A stretch of DNA of 64,000 bases from Acanthochromis polyacanthus (lineage: Eukaryota > Chordata > Actinopteri > Pomacentridae): positions 27,192,152 through 27,256,151 of the forward strand of contig NC_067134.1 in the NCBI RefSeq assembly GCF_021347895.1, given 5' to 3'. The translations under genes were made by a program, and so were the position numbers. The notes under the pieces are model-generated. The model saw nothing but the letters and a program-made list of their open reading frames with translations, searched no databases and was not told where the DNA came from. This document shows positions 20,541 to 33,210 of the stretch, piece by piece; positions within the stretch are counted from its first letter, which is position 1, and each line of letters opens with the position of its first letter.

Positions 20541-21215
20541 TAAATGTAATTATAAAATGGGTGGTACAAATTGTTAGTGCTGTAGCTATCTTCAGAATGT
20601 CTTAATGTCTTGAAATAGCCCTGGTGATTTAAATCATTTTAGCATTTCCTTGCAATTAGCTTCCACATAATAATACTGAAGCTAATTTCTGCACCACGTT
20701 TGACATTATAAATGTAATTGGCTCCCATTCCCATCCCCACTGTGACACATCTATCAAGCCTCGTGGGCGACATTTATGTGTGTTTATGTGTGTGTGTGCA
20801 CGCTCGCTCTTGCACGTGAGTCGCTTTGCATCTCATAAACAGTCACCTTTTTTTTTTCTTTTGCCCAAATCTATCAGCCTACATTGTTATAACGACTGGC
20901 CATTGATTGTGCTCCTTCTTTCAATTTAACGCTCTCAATAAAAATAAGAATCTACAATGCATTCTAATTACACTTCTTAGGTGACCTATGTAACGACTGT
21001 TTCCCAATGAAGGCTCATTAATTGGCCTGTCACAGTTCAGTTGGAGGCTATTGTGGCACTGTCCTTTTCATAGGCGCGCCGGCATGACCAGCGTCGCTGA
21101 ATGCTCATATATAAGAGCTCCAATAACAGTTAAAATGCTATTAAAGTGGATGAGGCACGGCTATGCTGCTGCTCCCTCTAATTTGAGACACTGACTGGAG
21201 GGCTGTGTGAACTAC
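20541..21215. other. Candidate conserved non-coding region
   Basis: This is unique sequence rich in homeodomain-type cores (GATTTAAATCATTTTAGC, TTGCAATTAGC, AAGCTAATTTC, CTCATTAATTGGCC, TTCTAATTACAC), broken by a short TG stretch near 20780. It has no coding frame and no transposon match. Enhancer function is inferred from texture alone. Confidence 0.3.
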
Positions 21216-23049
21216 TCTCTGGGGAAAACTATTCCCCACTGACTCCAGCATATGTTGTTACTGCACACACACACATCCTGTATACACACTGGTGCACCTA
21301 CACACACACACACACACACACACAAGCATTCTAATTGCCGCTGGAGTGTAAACTGTAGCTGCTAATGTTATGGTCATAACAATCTCTCACTTAAGCAAAT
21401 ATTCCTATGCAGCCGCACACACATACATGCATGCAAACTACATGGCAGAGAACTCTGAATTAAATTATGACACGCTGAAAGAGTTGAGCAGACTAAGTGT
21501 ATTCATATATAGCTGCTTTTGTTCAGTCTTTCTTGATAGCCGTGGACGGTTCAGGGACAGCACAAATTACTGGCTTCTCATGAGTAAATAAGGGATTCTG
21601 CAGCACGAGAATACATCTTTCACAAATTTAATATCTCCCAGAGATTTATTATTCTAAAGAAATGAATAGTCAAATAATGCAGAAAAATTTAAATACAACG
21701 CAAGGTAAGCCTTTGATACAAGGCAGAGCTCTCTGAAAAGCGCTGGCTCTTGATGGATTATTTGGTAATTTCAGGCCACTTTGTTGATAGAAGCTAGCCT
21801 TGCAAGAGATAACAAAGCAACGCTTTTGCCATATGAAAATTGTTCTGTTTAAGGGCAATCTGTGACCAAGTTTTCAAATGAAATGAATAAGAGAATGGAA
21901 GGTTATTTCTCTTGGATAGATGCCAGTTTTCAAGTAGCACTCCTTGCTTACCAAAGCTCAGTTCTAAAAGACTGTCTTTTATTTGTGATTTGAATGGAGC
22001 TCAAATGAGTGGACGTCGACCAATCGATTTTAACCAAAGCACATGAATAACTTGCTCCACACAGAATGACGAGGAAACGAAACTGTGAAAAAACCCGTTT
22101 GAATGAAGAAACAATTACCGATAATAAACATTAAAATCCTGCCTTAGTTACACTCTCATCTTTCTCTTGAGAAAAACACACAGAGGAAACTAATTATTTT
22201 TAATGTGTGTATGCTTGGTCTCGTTTCAGTATCGTCTTTTAATAACACAAATTTAATGGACTGGTATTTAGAAAAAGGCTGCTCCGTACATACGTAATAC
22301 CATTACTGACCAAATTAACCTTGAGTAGATCTTAATTACGTTTAGTTCCATTTGGTTGGTCATGCAATTCACACAGCTCGGGATGTTACAAATGGACACG
22401 GAGAGGATTTTTCTGTCCACAAAGTTTCCTTTCTGCTCCAAACTAACATGATATGAATGCATCCTAAACAATCAGACTAATATTCGTCTGTTGAATGCGT
22501 CCTGCTAACGAGTTAAGATGGGAAATACTTGTAATTGCATGTGTTAATCCGCCGCTGAAAATAGTCCCCAGTTTGAGTCATGCTTCATGAAAACGGTGTG
22601 AAGATTTGTGAGGAAAATATTAAAAATTAACATTCTGTATGCAGATTTAGTGATGTTTTATTTACTTCAGACTTCTTCAGGTAACTTTGACAAAATTAAA
22701 GATCTTACAGTCACAAAATAACGCAGAATTTTTATTGAAACACCGCAACAGTGTATGAAAAGAAAAAATTGAAGGCTGCAGCGTTGTGGCTGCTGAATAA
22801 TGTGACTTTTTTAAATATGTGCTGGTCACCTCAGCCACGGTGTTACGGGGAATTCTGTCCTCCCACAACGTTTAATCCAAAGAACTCAATAAAAAGAAAG
22901 TTTTCTTCAGTTGTCAACATCAATTCTTGGTGCATCCTTGTAGTTTTCTGCATTGAAGTTTTCTCCTTAAGACTCCTAAAGATATGAGATGCTACCTGAC
23001 ATCTGGTTTCATGTCATGGAAGTTCTTGAAAAATTGTAAAAATCCTGTA
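21216..23049. other. No gene seen; CA microsatellite
   Basis: A (CA)n tract lies at 21300-21325. 21600-21880 is further unique AT-rich DNA (GATTTATTATTC, GATAACAAAGCAACGC) that could be regulatory. Short frames are not supported. Confidence 0.4.
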
Positions 23050-23053
23050 TTAA

Positions 23054-23493
23054 AGGGGAACTTCGTTTTTTTTCAACCTGGGGTCTGTTTCCATGTCATT
23101 TTATACATGTGAGTGATGGAGAATTTTCAACATAGCTCCAGTATTTAGCCAGGCAGGCAGCTTAGCAGCTCAGCTAGCAGCTCAGCTAGCGAAAAGTATG
23201 GGGCAACTGGCCCCGCCGCGTCAAAGTCCGCCCTAACGTGCTTTTTTCCCCACACTGACCAGCTCAGATAGTCTCAATGAGTGTCCCACAACATGCTAGA
23301 AATGAGAAGTGAACGAAAACCTCCACATTACCTGGCGATCGCTCTTTGTTGTGGTCTGTATCCAAATCTCAGGACGCTAGAAAGCAAATCTCGTTCCGAA
23401 ATTGCGCGAGCTCTCGTGCATTTCTCCATCACTCACATGTATGAAATGACATATGGAAACAGACCCCAGGTTGAAAAAAAACGAAGTTCCCAT
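23054..23493. mobile_element. 440-bp MITE with long inverted repeats and TTAA target site
   Basis: The ends are near-perfect inverted repeats of about 68 bp (AGGGGAACTTCG, a T run, CAACCTGGGGTCTGTTTCC; CACTCACATGTATGAAATG at the other side), flanked by TTAA at 23050-23053 and 23494-23497. TTAA duplication points to the piggyBac or Kolobok groups. The interior has a repeated CAGCTCAGCTAG motif. A plus-strand frame at 23281-23559 crosses the right end and is not a gene. Confidence 0.88.
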
Positions 23494-23698
23494 TTAACTT
23501 TTGTGACCTTGCAAAATCCGAATGCTCCACTCCTACTACTTTTTTTTGTTGTTGTTTGATTGTTTTTCACCGAATTGGGGTGAAATTGTGAGAAGTATTA
23601 AGAGAATTCAATCCGATTCATAAGTTGTTTGAAGGTGCATGACCACCAGAGATAAATTTAGATTTAAAAACACACTTTTTAAGGTATTTAGACTTTAA

Positions 23699-24106
23699 CC
23701 CCCCTCAGCAACAAATATTCCCCAAATTTCTGTAAATTTTCAAAAACCTTCAGGAAGAAAATTCCGAGAATTCCTTAAAAGTTTCCCTTAAAAGTTTTAT
23801 TTTTAAAAAATTCTTGTAAATATTTTCAAAAAATGAGTGAAAATCTCCAAAAAAATCCTAAAATTATCCAAATTGATTACATATATCTCAGTAAAACTTC
23901 TATTTTCTTTATCAATATTCACAAAAAGAAGATTTTTTGTGAATGTTCATAAAGAAACATTTTTAACAGTTCTTTTTTTCTCCCAAAAATATTAAAAGAT
24001 TTCTCAAAAATGTTGACATCAGAAGTTTCACTGTGAAAATATGTATTTTTTTCCACATTTTCAATCTTTAAAACGAATCAATTTGACCCGCAGGACGACA
24101 CGACGG
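23699..24106 (-). mobile_element. TTAA-flanked MITE (CCCTC..GAGGG family), diverged copy
   Basis: It is flanked by TTAA at 23695-23698 and 24107-24110. Its interior is the reverse complement of the copy at 52960-53504: ATATTCCCCAAATTTCT, CCTTCAGGAAGAAAATTCC, TGATTACATATATCTCAG, TGTGAATGTTCATAAAG and GAAGTTTCACTGTGAAAATA. It ends TTTGACCCGCAGGACGACAC. It is AT-rich with no coding capacity. Confidence 0.8.
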
Positions 24107-24110
24107 TTAA

Positions 24111-27100
24111 ATTTCATCTGATTTGTGTTAAAAGAGATGTCGTATTGCTCCTGTATTACTTAATCATTTCACGATTACAGTTAAGGCCTTAATTTTAAGG
24201 ACAGCCATGTAAGATGTCTCTGATTATAAGACCACCAACCTCCCAATACATCCCAGTTTGTTCACGTAATTTGTGATGGTTGTCATGGCAATCGAGGCCT
24301 CTTCTAACCCCTAACCGAGTGTCTGCTATGTTGTAGTTGAAGATTTACACCAATGTCAGGTAGAAGAGGAAGTTTTACCACTATGTAACGGCTGGTTTTA
24401 GGCTTTCTAACGCTGAGGAAAAACACAGAATGATGACAGCCCTGTTCTTTCAAGAGAATTGGACGTTATGTAAACCCCTTTCTTCTCAAGATTATTCAAC
24501 AGAACAGGAACATGCCGTATCAGTGGTTTGATACGGACACATCAATTTCTGCCTGACACTGTCCCCTCTTTTGATTAAAATTCACTCCATGACAAGCTCT
24601 CAACTGCCACTCACCCAGTCATCTGTCAGTGTGATTCAGTACTATACAATATTACTCAAAAGCATACTTGAATTCTAATGAGAATCCCATTGACAACTTA
24701 TTGCTGGACCCGCTGATGGACATCGATTGAAAAAGGGGTCCGGTTTGGAGTGGCGCCCCCTCAGTCTAACCTGAGCTCAAACAACTGCATGAGGGGGGCA
24801 GATTGTGCGAGGGCAGAAAGAACAGCCACGAGTGAGAGGAGAGTGCAGCAAAAAAAAGCAAAAAACCCTCGCTGTGTAAAAACCGGGGCTCCGAGGGATC
24901 AACGATCTGTCCACATGAGGACGTTTACAGATGTAACGCTTGTTGCTCTGCATATCTGCCTTCATACATGCGTGTATTTGCCTACAGCGTGTTTATTCCC
25001 CTCCAGAACGGGGTGTGTTCGCATACTTATGGCCACTCCAGGTCCAAGGCTGGCGTGCAATAACGAAGACAGCACTTTCAATAACCTTGACAGACAGATT
25101 AAAAAGAGGATTCAATAGCTACTCTTCCCCATGAGCACTCCATCACCGAGGCCGCTATCCTTCAACGCCGCTCCTCTCTGCCTTTATCGTCAGCCCCTGT
25201 CAATCACTCGGTGGCTTGGCAAAATGGCCTCTGCTGCTCCTGAGGAGCTCTGCTGTGTTGTCGCTTATCCTCTGGTTGTGGGTTAGAGAGGTGCAGCGGC
25301 GGCAGGAAGGGGCCTTATCGTTGGAGGGAAGTGTTGGCGGCGTGTTGCTTGCCGGGATATCACCCCCACTTCCCGCACACGGGGGGTTAGATGACGTTTT
25401 CGTGAAAAGGTCCGCTCGCATAATCGCACTCGTGCACATCACGTCCTCCTCTCACAGCCGCTCTCAGCAGACTATCCTTTCCTCACATGGGTGGCCTTGT
25501 CAATCCCCATTACTACCCACATTTCTATGGTTTCTAAACAACCGCAGCCTCCACCCGTCCGCCTTTCAGCCGCTGAGCTCCCGAGCTCGCAGGCTTAGAT
25601 GCCCCCCTCTCCGAGTTTTTGCCGCGGCTTTACTCGCAGCCTTTGAAAGTTCACAGCCTGGCTTGGAGGCACAGAGAGGAAAATCAAACTGCTCAAGGCG
25701 GGCTCGGATCACAGGTGAAACCCTCAGAAAAGAAAAAAAAAACCCCTGATGTGAATTCAGGAGACATGTTGCCTGAAGACGGGGCGCAGAGTTGAAAGAG
25801 CCTTTCTCAATGCCAGACATCATCTCTGAGGTTCACTTACTTATTTGTTATTTTCTGCTATTATGATTCCTGCCACTGCTGCGTCATGTCGTCAGCTTTT
25901 GGGTGACGTCAGGTGGAGGACTTAAAGCATGGGTGGCAATAATTGGCGTGACTTAAACCTAGCAGGGACATGATGAGGGAGGAAAGTTGCCTAGGGGTTA
26001 TTTCCAGCTTATGGTACACAGTCTATATCAACAATAGTTTAAGTCATATATCGGCTAATTAGTGGTTCCAAGTGCTTCCTAATTGCCGTGGCCCCTGACC
26101 CGCTGTTACCTCCTAGGAGCCGGTGTCCGCCCCAAGGGCATTGGAGACGCCCGCGCTCACGCCAACACACTCAAACACGCACACGCCGACGCGCACGCGC
26201 TCAGCAAGCTACCCCTGTGATCCCTGAATGTCAGGCTAAGGGCATCCAGAGGGCAGCAGTCCTCTCAGCCGAGCATACCAGGAGTTGATAAAGAGCATGA
26301 AAACACACAGTGGGCAGTTTAGCCACTATAATCTTGGGGATTACAGGTCAAAACGATTCCAGACACAAGAAAAAAACAGAGCGTAGACACCCTTCTTCGC
26401 TACAGAGAATGAATATCATGTGTGCGGCCACATACTCCATCCACATCAGTGGTTATTACACACCAAAGCTTTAATTCATGATTCTGTTGAGCCTGAAGAT
26501 GGATTACAACAAACCCGTGGCCTTTTCTGTGACCTTTACTGCACCAGCCAGTAATGTTAGATGAACACATGATGAACTGACGGCAATATAAGATCGCTAC
26601 CACACAAAATTAGCGCTAATTTCCATCAATTCTGCTACGAAGCATCTTCCATTACCTGGCTGGTTGCGGAAGGCGGTTGACTTTACCAACACTCTGATGT
26701 CCTCCAGTCATCCAGACGGCGGACAAAGTTAACAAAATGTGAACACGGGGAAAATTTTAGCAGCTGAAACAACCCAATATTTTCCTAAGGAGTTTGCTGG
26801 AGATCAAAACTGAACAATGAGAGTGAAGAGTGAAGTTATGGGACAAAAAGCCCCGAAGAAAAAAGCATTTCAGCCTTTAAGTAGCTCTCACAGGAGCACA
26901 CTGTTGGATGCACCAGCTAGTTCCCAAGCAAAATGTAAGAAAAGTTTAATTTTAAAAAGAAAACTGCCTTTCAGTCTTTACTATTACGCGAATGTGTAAT
27001 AATTATGCAAAATGGACTTGTAAAATATTTAGTTACATTTTGATTCCACATTTGCTCTGCAGTTTTTCTGTTTATATTGAAAATAGGCATAAAAAAGGGC

Positions 27101-27559
27101 GGATGGAAATTAGTAGTGACTGCAATTTTTATTTCTCATGCTAGCATCGGTTTCATGAAAAGTGCTGCCAGTTGTTTAAAGTCGCAAATGTTTTCAGAAA
27201 AGCTACCAAAGCCTGCTGAAAAGACAGGAAACAGCTGACCTGCATGTTTCCACTTTGCTAATTAACACCTTTTGTTTCATCTGTTGTGTAACGCAACAGA
27301 TGATTCTGTGTTGCTGCTGCTCGGCTTACTATAAGTGCAACCTGTTCTCGATCCAGGACGTCCAACGCTTGTCGAAGCCGCTGGTGTATCAGAGATGCAC
27401 ATCCTTGGATGATGGTGTGCCATTATTCTGCACAGAAGACATAAAAGAAGCTAATGACAAAGTTGGACGATTGGCGGTGGCGAAGGACTTTCACCAGGAG
27501 ACTGATTTAGTTGGTTTTTGTGTCTATTTATTCATTTGGTTTTGTTTTTTTGGGACCAA
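24111..27559. other. No gene seen
   Basis: This is unique DNA. GC-rich sections at 24750-25130 and 25150-25750 hold long frames (122 and 177 codons on plus) without a recognisable domain, signal or splice context; both strands are open, which points to composition. 26040-26180 is GC-rich and CpG-containing. A frame at 27255-27575 is Cys/Phe-rich at both ends with a charged middle (DDGVPLFCTEDIKEANDKVG); it could be an exon remnant but nothing identifies it. Confidence 0.35.
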
Positions 27560-28499
27560 GACTTTAACGTGTTAATTTTGATTAATCAATTAAAATTAAT
27601 TTAAAATATCGTGTTAAAAAACAACACATTGGATCGCACTTTTCTCAGTTTCCTCATTTCTTTCACACCGGTAGCACTGATGAACACTCCAGTCCAGTAG
27701 GTGGCGGTAATGAACTTAAACTCTGTTAGCCAGCCACGAAGAAGATGCACTGTAGTGGGCCTTAGCTGGTCACATGACAGCTTTAGCTTCAGTCCGGCAG
27801 AAACGTCCGCAAACTTTCTCTTTTATTACACAAACAGTTCAGCCAAAAGTATTTCTGAAATCATTTGAGGCGAGAAATAAGCTGTTGAATCTGTCCTCGT
27901 CTTAGTTCAGCGATGGATAGTTTAGGTGTTCAACAAATATTTCGTGATGTGTTGAATGCCCACACAGAATTTGCATAAAGTAAAAAACCCAGAAAGTGAC
28001 GATCCTGTGGACACATTAGCTACGACAGTCCTGGTACCGGCAAACAGTGTAGCCATAAGATAAGATAAGATAGACTTTATTGATCTCACAAAGGAGAAAT
28101 TTACCGTTACAGAGCTCTTCGGAACAAACAGAGGGGTGCAAAAAGTCACGAAAGGTGCAAGTACAAGATAACTCTTATATACATTGTTATGAGATAGAAA
28201 ACTTCCCATAATAAACCACTTCTCAAGACATTGAAAGTGTTTGAGTTCACAAAAAGTCTTCAAATGTTGAATATAATCGCTATAATTGCACTTTGAGTTT
28301 GCAGTGCTCTGTGAATATAATAGACACATGAAAATAAATGAAACAAACATTTTTGTTGTTTAAGTTCGTGTCTATTCATCGATTCAGTTGTCGACCAACT
28401 TTGCTCATTGTGTCAAATATTGCTATTTGGTAAAAATGTGATTAATTACAAAGCCTCTAATTATTTAGATTAATTTTTAAATTTGCGTCCCACCCCTAG
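27560..28499. mobile_element. Degenerate hAT-like remnant
   Basis: The right part ends TTTGCGTCCCACCCCTA at 28499, a hAT-like terminus, preceded by ATTAATTACAAAGCCTCT. The left part has AACGTGTTAATTTTGATTAA, and GTCCAGTAGGTGGCGGTAAT (27693-27712) is a tract common in teleost hAT relatives. The left terminus and target duplication are not found. A LINE tail sits inside at 28053-28150. Confidence 0.45.
28053..28150 (-). mobile_element. LINE 3' tail with GATAA/TTATC repeats
   Basis: ATAAGATAAGATAAGATAGA, then CTTTATTGATCTCACAAAGG and AGAAATTTACCGTTACAG. The same tract occurs at 42975-43047. Read on the minus strand it ends in TTATC repeats, typical of a teleost non-LTR retrotransposon tail inserted by target-primed reverse transcription. 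Only the 3' end is present. Confidence 0.65.
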
Positions 28500-30601
28500 T
28501 TTATCAAAGAAATAAACACAACCGAATGTGAACTTTCCTCAGAAGTTGATACTCCAAAACTGTAAGAAAATAAAAGATAAACTCTTAACCATGACGCAAC
28601 AGAACAGGAACATTCTCCAGATGAGTTCCATCAATTCCCGCCGTCTGCTACATATTTAGGTCACGCAATTCGGTATCTGTACATAACGTTCACGTGCATA
28701 ACACGCGTCTGTGCTCAGCGCAACGTCGTTTTGTTTGTGGGTACATCTATATTAAATGGTGCCGTTATTTCTGCCACGAATTTTTTACAGATTTCATCCG
28801 TCGGAAATGATACGACTGAGCAGCCTTAGAGGAGGACTGCTCTCTCTGAGTGCTTTTCTTGTTTTCATTGTGGACTAATGTGGACACACAGGTCAGAAAG
28901 CATGACGAACGATGCTAAAGGACAGCCAGTGCATTCAAAATAATGCCGAGGGTCCTCACAGATGTTGGTTTTAGTCTGGTTGTTGCATGAAAACAATGCC
29001 TGATGTTAAGCTTTACAGGTGCTTCCAGGTGTGTTTTGCAGCTTCCAGGCTCAGCTAAGTTGGCTCCATTTTCTTACTGTATTTAGTGAAGAGCGATCTT
29101 TGAATCTTATTCTCAGCGACAATTTTCTTTAAAAGCGGAATTATTCCTTTTAGAGTGTTGCATTAATAAAGTGAGGGACAAAGGGCACTTCTTGCACGGC
29201 GGCATACAGTTAAAGAAGACACACGTAACCTCAATCAATACAAACACTGACATGTGTGAACTCCTGTAATTATCAAATATAATTACATTTTCCAAAGCAA
29301 TATGCAACCCAACTCATTTAGTACGGCGTTTAAGATCTATTTAAAGTCAGAATACGAGACGCTCGGCGGTGGAAATATAGACGTCTGTGTCTATTTTCGA
29401 CTCCATTAGATATCCACTGACTGATTCTATTCTGCTGTTTATTAGAGCACTCATGGGATTCAATGCATTAAACCGTCCCTTCAAAACTTAATCTATCGCT
29501 TAATTAAAGTTGTCCAATATGAAAACAGAACCAGCCTACTAAGAATTAACTTCAACCCTCCATTGTCCCTCCATCTAAAGCTGCAGACACTTGTGAACCG
29601 GCTAATGAAGATGCGTTAAGATACAGATTCAGGTCCATTTGCATGCAATTACAGCGCATTGCTTGAACGCCAGAACTGTCAGCATCCATGCGTCCACATA
29701 TCCTGCATCTGCACTTCTCCAGAGAATTATGAACAACCCCGCCACCCCACCCCCCCCTCACCAAAGTCATTGCTCTGCCTCTGCAGTTTTGCGGCAAATG
29801 GCTGTAGTCCATTCAAACGTGTGAAATTGTAATCATAGCTGTCTCTGGATGGGTGTAATTAATGTGCTCTATCACAGAGATTTTGATGGCCAGTGTGGAG
29901 TGTGTGGGGAGCCAAGCCAGCGAAGGACGTCGGCTAAATGATGTGCTATTATATGGAGTGTTTGGTCATTTGTAATAGCATGCGGTGCGGAATGCACGAT
30001 GAGCAAAGAGGAATGTCCTCCTGGTGCTATCATCATTGTGTTCATTAATTGCATTGTTGATGGCTAGCTGGTAGCACAGCAGGTTGGACGTGATGAGTCC
30101 TTATGCGACAGAAATAACCCATATTGTGGCAAATGTGTTTTTTTTCTCGGAGTGTTTGTTACGAATGTCTGGTGGGAAATTTACCTGGCGTGTTTTCTAA
30201 CAACTTTACAATTTAGTCCTAACAGTTTCATTCCTCAGAATCTCCCTGGGTGTCTGCTGCCTGCAGATTGATAGATTTTTACAACACAGTCATTAGTTGA
30301 GCAGATATTAGCGGATGTTGTGCTTCACTGATGCCGTCTGTAAACAAGAGGCCAACGCAGAGATAAGAAAGAAGACTGATAGGACTGCACGTGTACAGCA
30401 GTGTATCCCATCAGTCTGAGCGCTGGATCCGTCTCCGCTCAGATAAATTAGGATTTGGGATGTAGGGTTGGGCATCCACAGACAGAATAAATATATCTTC
30501 TTGTTGTGATGGATTCATCACCCCTGGGGCTAAACATGACGAACAAGCATTAGTGTCACGAGAGCTCGAGCAGGGAGAACGGGAAGAAGTGATGGAGAGC
30601 A
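28500..30601. other. No gene seen; candidate conserved non-coding DNA
   Basis: Positions 29400-30080 are unique, with an octamer-type motif (CCATTTGCATGCAATTAC near 29636) and homeodomain-type cores (GGGTGTAATTAATGTGC near 29851, GTTCATTAATTGC near 30040). TAGGGTTGGGCAT near 30464 resembles a hAT end but has no partner. No coding frame is supported. Confidence 0.35.
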
Positions 30602-31002
30602 GCTCTCATGTAGCCTCGCCACGCTAGACCCAGGTCTGAAGACACAAGGGTCTAGGAACGCTCGACAGGGAGGGAGGCGGGCTAAAAGGTTGTCTTTCAA
30701 ATCACTCTGCAGCAGTTGGGTAGGTATACAACCAATCAGCGCAACGAATAGGCTGACGTAGTTCCGAGAGCACCGGAAATCAGAGGATGCGGGAGTTCGG
30801 TGAAGCCTTATTTATACAGTCAATGGGTGAAGCTCAAGTATATTACAGACATGTTAACAGAAAGATTATTCAGAGTCGGTGCTAATGGAGCTCAACGACT
30901 GTTGTCATTTTTGTTGTAAGAAGCCATCTTCTTGTCTGTCCTTGTTTCTATGGTTGTTTCCGGTTGTTTCTGTCAGAATCGTCGCGCCTCTGTCATCACT
31001 TA

Positions 31003-31216
31003 CACACTTGGACAAAATTGTTGGTACCCCTCAGTTAAAGAAGGAAAAACCCACAATTCTCACTGAAATCACTTGAAACTCACAAAAGTAACAATAAATA
31101 AAAATTTATTGAAAATTAAATAATCAAAATCAGCCATCACTTTTGAATTGTTGATTAACATAATTATTTAAAAAAACAAACTAATGAAATAGGGCTGGAC
31201 AAAAATGATGGTACCC
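31003..31216. repeat. Left inverted repeat of the Tc1-like transposon
   Basis: The outer transposase-binding direct repeat starts at 31009 and the inner one at 31196. The arm is AT-rich between them and pairs with 32426-32638. Confidence 0.9.
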
Positions 31217-31221
31217 ATAAC

Positions 31222-32257
<1,036 letters not shown>

Positions 32258-32425
32258 GTTCAGTGTGGTACACACCTTTTCACCAAACAGCAGGGTGACT
32301 ACTTGTCTCCCTTTAAATAGGCAGACTGACTGATTATGAGTTTGGAAACACCTGTGATGTCAATTAAATGACACACCTGAGTTAATCATGTCACTCTGGT
32401 CAAATAGTTTTCAATCTTTTATAGA

Positions 32426-32638
32426 GGTACCATCATTTTTGTCCAGGCCTGTTTCATTAGTTTGTTTTTTTAAATAATTATGTTAATCAACAATTCAAAA
32501 GTAATGGCTGTTTTTGATTATTTAATTTTCAATAAATTTTTATTTATTGTTACTTTTGTGAGTTTCAAGTGATTTCAGTGAGAATTGTGGGTTTTTCCTT
32601 CTTTAACTGAGGGGTACCAACAATTTTGTCCACGTGTG
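32426..32638. repeat. Right inverted repeat of the Tc1-like transposon
   Basis: It mirrors 31003-31216: inner direct repeat at about 32427-32446, outer at about 32612-32632. It lies upstream of the transposase start. Confidence 0.9.
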
Positions 32639-32837
32639 TAGTTACGCCCGCCTTCTGACTCTACACTTCATGGTGATTCGTCGGCCAGTTTTAGGAGAAT
32701 CCAACCTCGAGGCTTACCGAGGGTAACTAGACCCACCCTGGCAGAGAATTAAATTCGTTGCCGTGGGTTGTCTAGCGCGACTGGGCTAGTTCTCATCTGC
32801 TCTGTGCTTGTATTCCTGTTTAAGTAGCCATCTTACT

Positions 32838-33210
32838 TACACTGCCGTTCAGACGTTTGGGGTCATCCACACAATTTCATGTTTTCCATCAAAACTCCCA
32901 CTTTTATCCATGTGCTAACATAACTGCACAAGGGTTTTCTAATCATCAATGAGCCTTTCAACACCATTAGCTAACACAATGTAGCATTAGAACACAGGAG
33001 TGATGGTTGCTGGAAATGTTCCTCTGTACCCCTATGGAGATATTCCATTAAGCATTTCCACCTAGAATAGTCATTTACCACATTAACGATGTCTATACTG
33101 GATTTATCATTCGTTTAATGCTATCTTTATTGGAAAAAAATGCTTTCCTTTCAAGACTAAAGACAATTCTAAGTGACCCCAAACTTTCAAGACATAAGTG
33201 CTGTGGTGTA
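32838..33210 (-). mobile_element. Tc1/mariner-type MITE (GTTTGGGGTCA family)
   Basis: It begins TACACTGCCGTTCAGACG at the left, followed by TTTGGGGTCATCC, and has AGTGACCCCAAACTTTC near the right, ending at GGTGTA. The interior (CATGTGCTAACATAACTGCA, CCTCTGTACCCCTATGGAG, GGATTTATCATTCGTTTAAT) is shared with 41060, 42810, 44551, 51008 and 61930. It encodes nothing. Confidence 0.85.

Noticed and set aside
25216..25749. 177-codon plus-strand frame
   Set aside because: GC-rich DNA with open frames on both strands; no domain, signal or splice context.
27255..27575. 106-codon plus frame with a charged middle
   Set aside because: Ends are low-complexity Cys/Phe/Trp stretches, no splice support, no recognised family; possibly an exon remnant but not supportable.
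30464..30476. TAGGGTTGGGCAT as a hAT left terminus
   Set aside because: No matching right end or 8-bp duplication was found nearby.
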